Below are positions 42,042 through 53,757 of a stretch of 64,000 nt of DNA, piece after piece (the first letter of the stretch is position 1; the number at the start of each line of letters is the position of its first letter). The stretch lies in the NCBI GenBank assembly GCA_026545765.1, contig CM048839.1, positions 59,889,677 to 59,953,676 of the forward strand, given 5' to 3'. Below the pieces are notes generated by a model. It had not been told where the DNA came from and searched no databases. It worked only from the letters and a program-made list of their open reading frames with translations. The translations under genes were made by a program, and so were the position numbers. Source of the DNA: Plantago major. Taxonomy: Eukaryota > Streptophyta > Magnoliopsida > Lamiales > Plantaginaceae.

Positions 42042-45000
42042 AAAGCACAATGGCTATTTGATAGTGGATGCGGAAAGCACATGACAGGAGACAAAGCAAA
42101 TCTGGTCGATTACAAAGCTTGCAACACAGGACCAGATATCAGATTTGCTGGAGGAGAATTACATCCCTCTATGGGATTTGGCAACGTCAAATTGGGAACA
42201 TTAACAATCACTGACGTATTACATGTTAAGGATTTGAAATATAATCTATTTAGCATGAGCCAGTTTGTAGACAAAGGTTTTACTGTAAAATTCAAAGCAA
42301 AATACTGCAAACTAATTGACAATGAGTCAAAGCAGACAGTCTTGGTTGCTCGGCGGAAAGGCAGTCTTTATGTTGCCGATTGGGCATCTGCCACAACTGA
42401 AGAATGTCTCATGGTGAGTCAACCTGGTCACACAGAAGAGCATTGGTTATGGCACAAAAGAATGAGTCACTTGAACTTCAAAACTCTGAACAAACTTGCC
42501 AATAAAGAGTTAGTGGTTGGCCTTCCCAAAACATCTTTCAGAAAGGATGGTATCATTACGCACATCGGATGGGGAAACAATCCAAAATCTCTTTCAAGTC
42601 CAAAACTAGACTCTAGTGTTAGACCACTGCAACTATTACACATGGATCTTTTTGAATCATCTGTAACTAGTTATGCAGGAAAGAAGTATGGTCTGGTTGT
42701 AGTAGATGACTTCTCAAGATTCACTTGGGTTGTTTTTCTGAAACACAAATCTGATGCCAGGGTGGAGATACCAAACTTGCTGAAAAAGCTTGAAGTCATG
42801 AAAAATGACAAGGTATCTGCAATCAGAACAGACCATGGTACTGAGTTTGTCAACCAGTACATAAAGGAGTTTTGTACCTGCAAAGGTATACAACACCAAC
42901 TTTCCTCTATAAGAACACCTCAACAAAATGGTGTTGCAAAAAGGAAAAACAGAACCCTTAAAGAAGCTGCAAGGACGATGCTAATGACCTTTGAAATAAG
43001 TGAAGTTTATTGGGTTGAAGCTGTAAACACAGCCTGCTACACTCAGAATAGATGTTTGATAAACAAACACCATGACAAGACCCCTTATGAAATATTGGTT
43101 GGTAAACCCCCTAATATCAAACATCTGAGAGTATTTGGTTGTAGATGTTTTGTTCTAAACAATGGAAAAGATTACCTGAGAACATTTCAACCAAAGGCAG
43201 ATGAAGGTGTATTTCTTGGTTATTCCACGAATAGCAAAGCCTACAGAATTTACAACAAAAGAACAAAGAAAATTGAAGAATCAGTTCATGTTGTATTCTA
43301 TGAAGGAAGTAAGAAAACACCTCCTAATGATGAACTCTCAGAAAGGTTCAAAGAACTAATGTTGAGGGATTCTGAAGAAGAATCCTCAGAATGGAGAAAC
43401 ATCATTATGGAAAGTGAGGATGACTCTGACGTAGAAAAGCTTGATATGCCTAGTAACAACCAAATGACTCACAAACATGATGAAGAATTTCCTATGAAAC
43501 TTTCAGAAATGGAAACTGAAGATATTCATCATGAAGCTATCTCTGGAAATAATCTCTCTGAAAGACATGTTCCAAATAGCTCAAACACTGAACAAGTGTC
43601 AGACATTAATTGCCCTTCTGAGGAGCAAAATGTCTTAGATACTGAAAAAGTATCAAACCAAAATCCCAATGATTCACATTCAAATCATTTGGATATTGAT
43701 CCTACTAGCACTAAACCTATGATGAGATGGATCAAGGATCATCCTGCAAAAGATGTGATTAGACCAATTAATCAAGGTGTTAGGACTAGGAGAGCAATAG
43801 CTGAAAATGCTAATTCTCTATTTGGATGTTTCATCTCAAATATTGAACTTAAAAATATAGAAGAAGCATTAGGAGACCAAGACTGGATCTCTGCAATGCA
43901 AGAAGAGTTGGATCAATTTGAGAGAAATAAAGTCTGGAAACTAGTTCCATTTGTGGAAGGAATATCTGTGATTGGAACTAAATGGGTTTTCAAAAACAAA
44001 ATGAATGAATCTGGTGAAATAACCAGAAACAAAGCAAGATTGGTGGCCAAGGGATTTACCCACTGAAGGCTTAGATTTCGATGAGTCATATGCACCAGTT
44101 GCCAGATTGGATGCAATAAGACTCTTTCTAGCCTTTGCAGCTCATAAAGATTTTAAAGTTTATCAGATGGATGTCAAAAGTGCATTCTTGAACGGTGAAC
44201 TTGCAGAAGAAGTTTATGTTGAGCAACCACCTGGCTTTGAAGTTTCCTCAGAAAGTAGAATGGTCTATAAACCGAGAATGCTCAGTATGGATAAAGCAGC
44301 TCCAAGAGCATGGTATGACACTTTGGCCAAATACCTTCTGGAAAGTGGTTTCAAGAAAGGTGAAGTTGATAAAACTTTATTTACCTTAAATCATGATGGG
44401 AAACTACTCTTAGTTCAAGTATATGTTGATGACATCATATTTGGATCAAAGGACAAACAACTTTGTAATGACTTTGCAAATCTCATGAAAAGTAAGTTTG
44501 AGATGAGCATGATGGGAGGAATGAATTATTTTCTAGGATTTCAAGTCAAGCAACTCAATGATGGAATATTCATTAGTCAAACAAAGTATGCAAAAGATAT
44601 GCTCACAAAATTCAATCTTAAGCCTTCTGAAAAGAATGCTAAGATACCTATGAGCATTGGAACCAAAATGACCTATACTGAATCAAATAAGAGTGTTGAA
44701 GAACATAAGTATAGGAAATTGATAGGTTCACTACTTTACCTCACTGCAAGTAGACCTGATATTCAATACGCCGTTGGAGTGTGTGCTAGATTTCAGACAA
44801 ATCCGATGCAAACACACTACAACATTGCTATGAAAATATTAAGGTATGTAAAAGGTACAGTAGATGTAGGATTGTGGTATCCTAAAGAAAGCGGATTGAG
44901 TTTAATTTGGGTACTCGATTATCTTTGGATCAACTTGATAGGAAAAGCACCTCAGGAACTTGTCAGTTTCTGGGTACTAGACTTATCTCGTGGTTTATCA

Positions 45001-45368
45001 AGAAACAAAACTCAATTGCAACTTCTACCACAGAGGCTGAATATATTGCTGCTGGTTGTTGTGCAACACAAATTCTGTGGATACAACAACAACTTAAAGA
45101 CTATGGACTCGATGAAGAGAAAACTCCCATTTACTGTGACAACACAAGTGCTATTGCGATTACACAGAATCCTAAATTTCATGCCAGAACAAAGCATATT
45201 GATGTTAGACATCACTTCATCAGAGACCATGTTGAAAAAGGCAATATAGAGATACTCAAGATTGGCACTGAAGACCAACTTGCAGATATTTTCACTAAGC
45301 TACTACAAGAAAGTAGATTCTTAGCCTTAAGACATAGTCTTGGACTAATGGAACTACCAATGAACTGA
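42042..45368 (+). pseudogene. Copia pol of element H (protease-integrase-RT-RNase H), inactive
   Basis: Main frame 42081-44066, then 44107 on, then 44907-45368. Protease FDSGCGKHMTGD (near 42056) is intact. A gag-pre-integrase HKRMSHLNF segment is followed by a corrupted zinc finger (cysteines missing near 42550-42590). Integrase core: Asp in LLHMDLF (42645), Asp in IRTDHGTEF (42831) and, 35 residues on, Lys at 42939-42941 where Glu is required (QQNGVAKRKNR). RT has [14 protein letters not shown] and YVDDIIFG, but the LYGLKQ segment is altered ([17 protein letters not shown]). A frameshift near 44064 splits RT and another near 44907 precedes RNase H ([20 protein letters not shown]). It ends at 45368 with LMELPMN. 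Confidence 0.9.
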
Positions 45369-45380
45369 AAAAGTTCAGGA

Positions 45381-45530
45381 ATTTGGAACGGGCATCCAGA
45401 GAAGAGGTATCTGGAATGGGCATCCAGAGAAGAGAAAAGAGAAATCTGGAACGGGTATCCAGAAGTCAAAAAGGCTAAAGAGCAAAAAGACAGCTTAAGA
45501 TCTCTGAGACGGGAACTCAGATATCTGAAT
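45381..45530 (+). repeat. Hairpin array between pol and ORF3 (H)
   Basis: Four inverted repeats: about 45383-45400, 45411-45428 (TCTGGA-ATGGGCA-TCCAGA), 45444-45463 (TCTGGA-ACGGGTA-TCCAGA) and 45502-45527 (CTGAG-ACGGGAA-CTCAG). Same loop type as F and G although stems differ. 45531-45966 holds no gene. Confidence 0.82.
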
Positions 45531-45966
45531 CACTCCATAAACGGGGAACAAAAAGGAGAATGGTACAACTATCTACAGTCAACTACTCTCTTGGAATTCG
45601 CATTATTTCTATCTTGATGAAAAACTTGGAAAAATCCTAAGTATAAGACAGATTCAGATGCAAACAGTGTTCTTGGTAATACAAAAACGTGATTCAGATA
45701 GCTAATAGCCAAAATTCATTAAATGGGCACAATTACACTTGTTGATTGTGATCATTGCTGAAGAAGCAATGGTGACCCTTGATGAAATTAAGCGTTTGAT
45801 CTATACGGTGGAAATTAATTCACAGTAAATAGTGGACTGTAAAAATTCTGACAAAGCCCACTTTGCATTTAATGCCGAACTAGCTTTTGCTCACGCCTGC
45901 TTGCAAATAACAGATACGTACACACAAAATCAATTTGTATGTATTTGTCTGTTGAGATTCTATTGC

Positions 45967-45976
45967 TATATATATA
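45967..45976 (+). promoter_or_regulatory. Putative internal TATA box upstream of ORF3 (H)
   Basis: TATATATATA followed by GGATTTTGGCAAAAGAAATC, 190 bp before ATG 46166. Confidence 0.5.
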
Positions 45977-46165
45977 GGATTTTGGCAAAAGAAATCACTT
46001 TCGCCTAATCCAAAATTCTGACTTACACAAAAATAGCAAAACCTTCTCTTGATTCTCTGCAAACCTTCTACAATCTCTGCAAATCAAGATTAAGTTTTTC
46101 TGCAAAGAATTACTGAATCAAATCTCTTTCAAACACCAATCCAAATTCCTACACTATATAAAGAG

Positions 46166-49100
46166 ATGGCCCCAAAGATTTCTTCCACACAGAAATCTCA
46201 ATCCTCCATTGGTACTGCTGAAAAGCAAACACCAGAGTTCGTTATTGTGAACAACCGACTGGTAGGAGATTTTAATCCTGACCATTGGACTTCAAATCAC
46301 AGAATGATTTGGGGTGGTGCCAACCTCACGGCTGCAATAGAGAACCAAGCCGACAGAAAGCTGATTCTTGACATGCTTGAAAAGGCACAAATCAAGGGTT
46401 TTCTATCTGCTCGCCCAAGTGGAATTTCATCACTCGATATGTTGGAATTCTACAACAACTCCAGGATAATTTCCTGTGTTTACGAAACCTTTGCAATAGT
46501 GTCTGCCGAAACCTCGATCCAAGGAAAGGAAATCCTACGGACTTAACAACTTTCGTAAGTTGTTTGAGTTTCAAAATCTTGGAAAGGATTTTGAAATAAA
46601 CACCAAGGATGATGATCTCCTTGAAGGTGTTAAACAATTGTCGATGGCGTGTGTGATCTTGAAAAATCGATACACCCACCGAGTTCAAGCTTCGACATCC
46701 GAACCGGACATCGATGGTTCCTTTGGGATGTATTGGCTTGCATTCTTCACAGATGCTTTGACGGTCTACAAGGAGGTCTTGACCGGATAAGCCAAGAACG
46801 ATGGATCATGATGTTCTTGCTGAATCAACAAGACAAAATTTGGAAAACCCTTTAAGCGGGAAAGTACGCCTTCATGAAGTTTGTGAAGAAGATTCAAGGC
46901 TTGAGCCTAAGATCGCCAAAGGACTAGCTGAGCCAAAGGCCGATGAGCTATGGTGCGAAGATATGCTACTTGGAGAGAAGCTTGGCATTGAGCTCGGAGA
47001 GGCAATTTGAAATAGCCAACAGTAACCTACTCTACAAATATGAGTATACAAACTTGATGAAAAAGGTTACTGGGTCTCAGAAAGGTTCTAAGAAGCGAAA
47101 GTCTGAAAAGGTATCTGAAGAAAAGGTTGCGACCAAGAAGCCTAGAACTTCAAGAAAGAAGTCTGCTGGCAAATCAGGAGACACACCCATTGAGGTTGTC
47201 GATTCTCAGATATCTGCAGGCCTTGCCGATGAACTGATAAAGGCAGATCAACTCATCAATGCTGCAAAAGAGTCATCAACTACTGAACAAGTAGACTCAG
47301 CAAGAGAAAGTGCGTTCAGAAATGTTGCGACTAATGTAGAATGCCTTGCTGATGAACTTATTAATGCTGCAAAACAGGTAAAAAGCGCCAAGCCCCATCT
47401 GCAGAAATCGCAGGAGTAATGGACCAATCAGTTCCCAATGCTGATGAGAGCTCTAACGATGAAGATGATGAACTAGTCATCTCTCAAGTCCTAGAAAGAA
47501 CAAAGAGGGCTAAGGTTACTATAACAGTAACTGGTGATAAGGTTTCTGAATAAGAACCTACACCTCAGGTTGCTGAACAAGCACCTATAGCAAAGGTTGT
47601 TGGTGTAAACACATCATCAGGGAACGTTTCTTACGCACAACTTCAAGAAGCCCTGATGAGTGGTAATTTAGTCTTTGGCGGAATCTTTGAAAATGCCACA
47701 TCTAAAAATCTGGAAGAACACTCTACTGACTGATCTTCTGCTTCCAGACAACCACAACAACCACAACAGCCACAAGTCGTTGATGAAATGGTAAATGAAC
47801 TCCATTTCGAATTACCAGCATTACAACACGCTGAAGAAAATCCTGCCAAAGAGCAGGTTCCCCAACTCAACAAGAGGGATCAAACTGAGACATCCACTCA
47901 GTATGATCAACCAGGGGAGGCAACTGAGTTGGACACTCAGGAAAGGTGTGAAGTACCTAAAACATCAAACAAAGAAGCTGTACTGGAACAAGAAGACCAA
48001 AGTATAAAAGGGTCACAAGTTCCAGAGACCAATCAGCCTGACAATGCTCAGGTAGTTGAATGGTTTAACTCCTACCTTGTGAAAAAAAATTTATGCTTGT
48101 ATATCTTGTTACTTATATAAAAATTCTGTGTTACAGGCTGAGTTAGAAACACAGAAACAAGAGGAAGCTGGAAAGCTTACCTCAGAAACTAAGAAGGAGG
48201 TTACCCCAACCTCGCCTCTTAAGAAATCGAGCACATACCACGGTGATAATTGATTCTTAAGATAACACTTTTCGATCATTTGTCTATATGCTTAATCATT
48301 TAAAGTAAATGTTTCTAACAGGCTCCAATGAGAAAGAGGAAGATAAAGCGAAATGCGGAGGCGAACCCAGAGACCGACAAGGTTTCTGAAGAACACATCA
48401 TTGAGCCTTCTAGCATGAAGGTACATGAAAAATCAGTGATAAGTATTCTTCATCATGGGTTATCTTCAACTTCTTCTAAAATATTCAATACTTTCTACTT
48501 ACTGGCTCATTCAGAAGTAGAAATGCAAAGGGAAAAAGTTGCGACATCCCCTGCATCAATGGAAATTGATGAAGCTCCCAAGGCAACATCACATGAAAGA
48601 ATACCAGAAACTGAGAAAGTTTCTGAGAAAAATGACTCTGAGCTTCCTATTGAGGAAGTAAGTCCAAAACTCATAACTCATTAAAGCATTTTTGCACAAA
48701 TTCTTTCAAATAATTTCCTAAGTATTGTATTAATCTTAATTCTCAGGTTCAAGAAAGAAAGGTTGATGAGGACCAGACTTACAAGTCTCCACCTCACAAC
48801 AAGATATCTGAGACACCAATTGTCTCAGTAGCACATGAGCGTGAAGTACTTACTCAGGTAACTCAGAAACTAAACTACACTTCTACTCAGATATCTACAA
48901 AAGTTTTGAAGCTCACTCAAAACTCTTTCTTTCAGGCTCAAACAAGTGCAAAGCAGGCTCCCAATGATGAGAAAAGGGACCTACTTCCCTTCTTCAAAGC
49001 TCAAACCCTGCCAAAGCATATTCAATGCTTCAAGAAATGGCAAAGGTTAAGGTGCTCTGATCTCTCTGAAATATTGAGAATCACAGATCAACCAACCAGC

Positions 49101-51706
49101 TCTTGACTTGGAGACATATATCCATGCAATGTTCCCTACCGAGCGATTACGATTGCGACTCTATTGCATAAGGATTTCTCGGGCGGGGCACCTGATTTGA
49201 TACAAGCCTTTGAACAGGCAGATGGTCAGACAAGATTACGGATGGAATTCAAGCCAGTTCTGCCCCAGACTCTGCAATTTATACCTTCTGAACAAGAAGA
49301 GGTTAATGAGCAGAAGATCACTATTCCTGAAGTGATCAATCTTGTATCTGAAGATGATGAGGAGGAAGAGATAAACGAAAACGACTTCGATGAACCTCCC
49401 ACTGACCATCACCAAAAGGATGATGATGATGCCCCTGCACAAGGGACCGGAGGAATTTCACAAAGAAATCATACCTCAACTGCTGAAAAGCAAACTGAGA
49501 GGAAAGCACAGAAATCTCCGTCTCCATCTCCTCAAAAGTCAACTCATCCATCTTTCCAACAAAAGGTTATTACTGAACAAGTAGTTGAGAATTTTGAGGA
49601 AATCGCTCAGAAATTGTTGAATACTCAATCCAGAACTGCTCAACTCACACAACTGTTGGAAGAAGAACAACAGCTCCATCTTCAACTAGAAGACCAGATA
49701 GCTAAATCCAGAGACAAGCTTGACCAACTATAAGATCAATATCTGCAAGAGATGATTGCTTACTCTGAGGTTAAAGAGCTACAGGATGCTGTAAATGCCA
49801 TCACCAAAGAACTCGATACTGAAGAAGTATCTGAAATTAAGCATGATGCTAAGGCTGCATCATCTTCAAAAGAAGTACCATCCTCCTCCCAAAAAGGGAA
49901 GAAACCAATCTCTGAGATGGTTGCTGGACTCGACACAATCGATGAGAATGTCCAAGAGGATGAAGATCACTGGGCTGATTACTCAGATGATGAAGAAGAC
50001 AAGACTTTGGCAGAGCACCGCAATGAACATCTAGCGGTTTCACACTTGAAAAGGAAATTGATTGCTCCTGAAACTTTCAGCAAACTGCCAAATGTCCATT
50101 CCCATGAATACATGAACAGATACCAAGTATTGGCTCATCTGAAGAAGGAGATGTCTTCACAGAACAAGGAAGTAATTGCCTCCGTCCCCTATGAAATGAA
50201 AAAGTTCACTGAGCTCATCGCTCAGAGAACAACTAGCATAGTCATTGCTCAGAAAGATCTGGGAATGATAAGGGACGATGATGCGTCTTTAGCTGAAAAA
50301 GCTTTCCAAGAGGCAAGTTACCTTCTTTGGAAGCAGATGCCATCCTAGGCCCATTGGCGAGCTCACCGATAAGGACAATGGACTTATCAAGCAAAATCAG
50401 AGCTCAAAGCGAACTTGAAGTTGGTCACCGCCACAATTATTTACAAGGGCATTTTGACTCTCTCTCAGATTCTTTTATGAGACCGTCAATGACAATGACT
50501 AAGGGGGAAAGAGTGTACAAATCTGGACCTCAAAGTCAGGGGGAATGGGAAGAAGGAGAAGAAAACAAGAAGAAATCTGGAGCTAGTGCGGCTCAGAGAG
50601 GAAGAAGAAACATGAAAACTTCCCAGCCACCACTCAGAATCAATGAAACCTCAAGCCAAGCTGCTTTGCAAATAGTAGCTGCTTCCCAGAAACCTACTGA
50701 AGGAACTACAATGATAACAAGGGCCATGGCACAGAAACCTCCAAGGAGTACCAAGGCTCCAAGGAGAAGACAGGTTAAAGGGATTAATGAATCTTCTGAA
50801 GAAAAAGAAGAAGGCCAAATCAAGTCCCTGGGCAATGAAGAAGGCTGTAAAACTCTCACAAGATTTAATCTTGATGATGATGATGAAGATGAAGCTCCTC
50901 TTCACAGAAAAAGGAAAATTGAAAGCCTAACTGAGCCCATAGCTGCAAAGTTCCTAGCAGCTAAAACACCCTCTGGAAATACCAAGTCTATCCAGGGTGT
51001 TCTTCAAGCAACAACCCCAAAGAGAATTCATGATGAGAAGGAAGAACGGTGAGTCGAGCAAAGACAAAGTCAACTTCCACTCAGGCCAGAAGAAGCCAAA
51101 ATAGAGTATGTGAAGAATGACAATGATTCTTCTGTCGACAGGTGCATTAATCAGAAAAATGGCTATTGGATTCTGGAACTTAAGCATCTACTGGTAAATT
51201 CAAGATTTCCAGAACCAATCCACAAACAACTTATGGCATGGAGAAAAGATAAGCTAACCTTGATCAACACCAATCACATTAAAGCCTGGTTGGATTTTGA
51301 AGTTGTCAAGAGAACTGAAGCCATGAGAAAGGACCTCTCTGATGAATGTCCATATGGAAAGCCAGATGATGTGCACAGAATTCTGAATATCACAGGAACA
51401 GGCACAAGAGCAAGACTCGCTGTGGAACCCTATGAGTTGTTCTATCTAACTTAAGATCAATACAAGGGTGACATCAGATATCTGAGGATTATCTACGAAT
51501 ACTTAAAGCTTTCAGATATCAGAATAGAGCATGCCTGGAAGTGGGGAAAGTATCTGTGGGTCAAACATTTTGTCAAGAAAAATCCTACCAAAACCTACAA
51601 AGAGGTCTGTGCATTTGCCAGAGACACTGAGATGCTCATCAGAACACTTTTCTATCATTATTCTGATGACATCAAAAGGTTTGGAGATAGGAAATTTACA
51701 GACTGA
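46166..51706 (+). pseudogene. ORF3 of copia H, six exons, broken
   Basis: ATG 46166 (MAPKISSTQKSQSSIGTAEK). Predicted exons: 1, 46166-48051; 2, 48137-about 48242 (damaged end); 3, 48322-48420 (33 codons); 4, 48505-48657 (51); 5, 48747-48857 (37); 6, 48936-51706. Most introns have GT and AG ends; the exon 4 acceptor reads ACTG. Exon 1 is open to 46546, then frameshifted. It has KGSKKRK, the ADELI repeats and a QQPQQPQ run (47750-47780). Exon 6 holds the LPKHIQCFKKWQRLRCS block, an acidic part with VINLVSEDDEEEE, a coiled coil (49600-49800), EHRNEHLAVSHLKRKLIAPE, the TKAPRRRQVKG basic patch and a C-terminal block ending at 51706. Stops include 47551, 49731 and 51452. It follows pol in the same orientation; function unknown. 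Confidence 0.78.
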
Positions 51707-52079
51707 TCCATAGAACTACTGTTGAAGACTTGAAGAGTTGAAGACTTGAAGACTAGTCTATTAGGATGTTTACTTGGAGCTTGGCTACTCCTGTTGTCCT
51801 AATTTACTATTTTTTTTTTGTATTTTTGCTGACTGAGCTAAACTTGTTTTATGTATTGAAGTTATCTGTAATCTTTCTTTGTAACTTATCTGAAGAACTT
51901 ACTCTCAGATAGTATTCTATAAAAGATAACTTGTCAGCAAAGATCACACCTTGTGCTTTGGTTGATGTTTACTTTCTGCACTTAATTGGATGAATTGAAA
52001 AATCTTAAGAAATGATTAAGTGTTGGATTGTTCACTCATCCAGATTTGTAATAGGTCAGATAGTCATCGTTGACTGATC

Positions 52080-52094
52080 AAAAAGGGGGAAATT
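52080..52094 (+). other. Polypurine tract of copia H
   Basis: AAAAAGGGGGAAATT directly before the 3' LTR. The untranslated stretch 51707-52079 shows no gene. Confidence 0.9.
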
Positions 52095-53752
52095 TGTTAG
52101 GAAATTTGTTAGATATTTTGTTAGAAATATCTGTTTAGATTTTGATCAGCAACATGATGACTTATCTTAGTCTCAGAAAGGTGATTAGTACTCTTGGTTC
52201 ACTTGAACATTGTAAAAGAGGAAACCCACTAAGTATGATAGTCTAGCTAATCTTGTATAGGATGTTAGGTCTCAAAATGTAATTTTTATTTTATGAAGAG
52301 AAGACCAAGAAGAAGACATCCAAGCAGAACAAGTTCAACGACATTGAAGATTTGAAGACTGCACAAGATTACTGAAACTGTTTTACAGATACCTTGGCCA
52401 GATATCTTGAAGACACGAATAGTTTTAAACAAACTGTGTCACAAGAGATATCTGAGAAATAAAAGGTCTATCTGAAAACAAGAAAAGTGTCCACAGATAT
52501 CTACTCTCAGATACCTTGAACTTTAACCACATTTTTGAAAAAGAAATATATATATTGCAAACAAAGTTGTTTCAATAAAAGTGGTATGTGAAGATAAAGA
52601 TAAGAACGTGCAAAGAATTAGAGAAATCTGATCAAGGTTGTCTTTGATACAAAGCATAGTTCCGTTGGCACTACAGGACAAAAGTATAGTACAATGCATT
52701 AAATGCACGGACAGAGATGTCTGAACAAAAGCAACGGTAGCTTCTAAAGAAGAAGACAAACCTGCTCTAAGATTATATACACAGATATCAATAGTTTGAA
52801 TTTGATTTAAGCCTAACGGATACTATTCAAACGGCACTCAAATTCATCTATAAATATCAACACTTAGACTGCTTGAGAAGACACACCTTGAACTCCATAA
52901 ACACGCTGAACACCTTACTCTCTCAAAGCAAACTACTTATCCTCAAGCTTTTTGTTGCGACCAAAGCTCTTGATCTTAAGTAGCACTAACGTTCTAAGTG
53001 TCCTGATCCTAAACAAGCACTGCTATTTGTGAAAGAGTTGGATCGAAAGATCAAGTATCTGAGATTCATTCTCTTGAACAATTATCATAGACTTGGGTCA
53101 GTAAAAAGAACAAGATACCATACATTGCAAAGTGTATTAAGTATACTTGATTCACAGAGCTATCTGATTAACTGAAAAGTTATTAAAGAAGCTCATCTGA
53201 CAACTCAAACCAAAACCAACACCATCACTGGCGTGGAGTACAGGAAGTACTTAGTTTGAGAAACTAAGGAATAACTCCAAGGTTATTGAGCACAGGAAGT
53301 ACTTAGCTTGGGAAGCTAGGGAATAGCTCAAAAGGTTTCGAGTCTGAAGTACTTGGTCAGGAAAGCCGGGGAACAACTCAGGGGGAACATTTGGTTGGGA
53401 ACCATTTGTTTAAGGAATCTTAGAATAGGATTTTTGTAAGGTGACCTCAATTATCTATTCTAGTGAATTCTAGGTCTTTGGAAGACCGATGTTGATTAGT
53501 TGGAGGATTACGCCACCTCCAGATACCACTATACTTGCTGTGTTATTTACTTTTCTGTACTTACATTTCAGCAACACACACACACACTTTAACTGTTTCT
53601 GCACTTATCTATCTTAAGTCTTCCGCGCTCTGAATCTAAGTATCAGATATCTACACAAATATCTGAGAAATAGTTTTAATCGACAAAAGTTTTGAAAGAC
53701 TATTCAACCCCCCCCCCCCTAGTCTTTTGCTTTGCCGTTATCTGGACCAACA
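52095..53752 (+). repeat. 3' LTR of copia H
   Basis: 1658 bp, TGTTAGGAAATTTG...GGACCAACA. TATAAATA at 52849-52856, CCTAACGGATA at 52812-52822. Hairpins at 53250-53269 and 53302-53320; the third unit (about 53352-53371) is disrupted relative to the 5' LTR. A C run of about 14 lies near 53708. Confidence 0.95.
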
Positions 53753-53757
53753 CAAGG
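53753..53757. repeat. Target-site duplication of copia H, right copy
   Basis: CAAGG after the 3' LTR. Removing H and one copy restores the reading frame of F ORF3 across the site. Confidence 0.92.

Larger units (their letters stand above)
37734..53752 (+). mobile_element. Copia element H (Sirevirus-like), structurally complete
   Basis: Full-length, about 16 kb: 5' LTR (37734-39379), tRNA-iMet primer site, gag (39497-42000), pol (about 42042-45368), hairpin spacer, internal promoter-like box, ORF3 (46166-51706), purine tract (52080-52094) and 3' LTR (52095-53752). It interrupts ORF3 of F and is flanked by the duplication CAAGG, which proves a single integration. The LTRs are similar over their length with scattered differences (for example TTATGTTAG/TTATCTTAG near the start and a change in hairpin unit 3). 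All three genes contain frameshifts or stops, and integrase lacks its catalytic Glu, so it is not autonomous as it stands. Confidence 0.95.

Noticed and set aside
46166-51706. Calling ORF3 an envelope gene because of its place after pol
   Set aside because: I see no convincing signal peptide or membrane span. The protein is charged, basic or acidic in blocks, with NLS-like and coiled-coil parts. Position alone is not enough.
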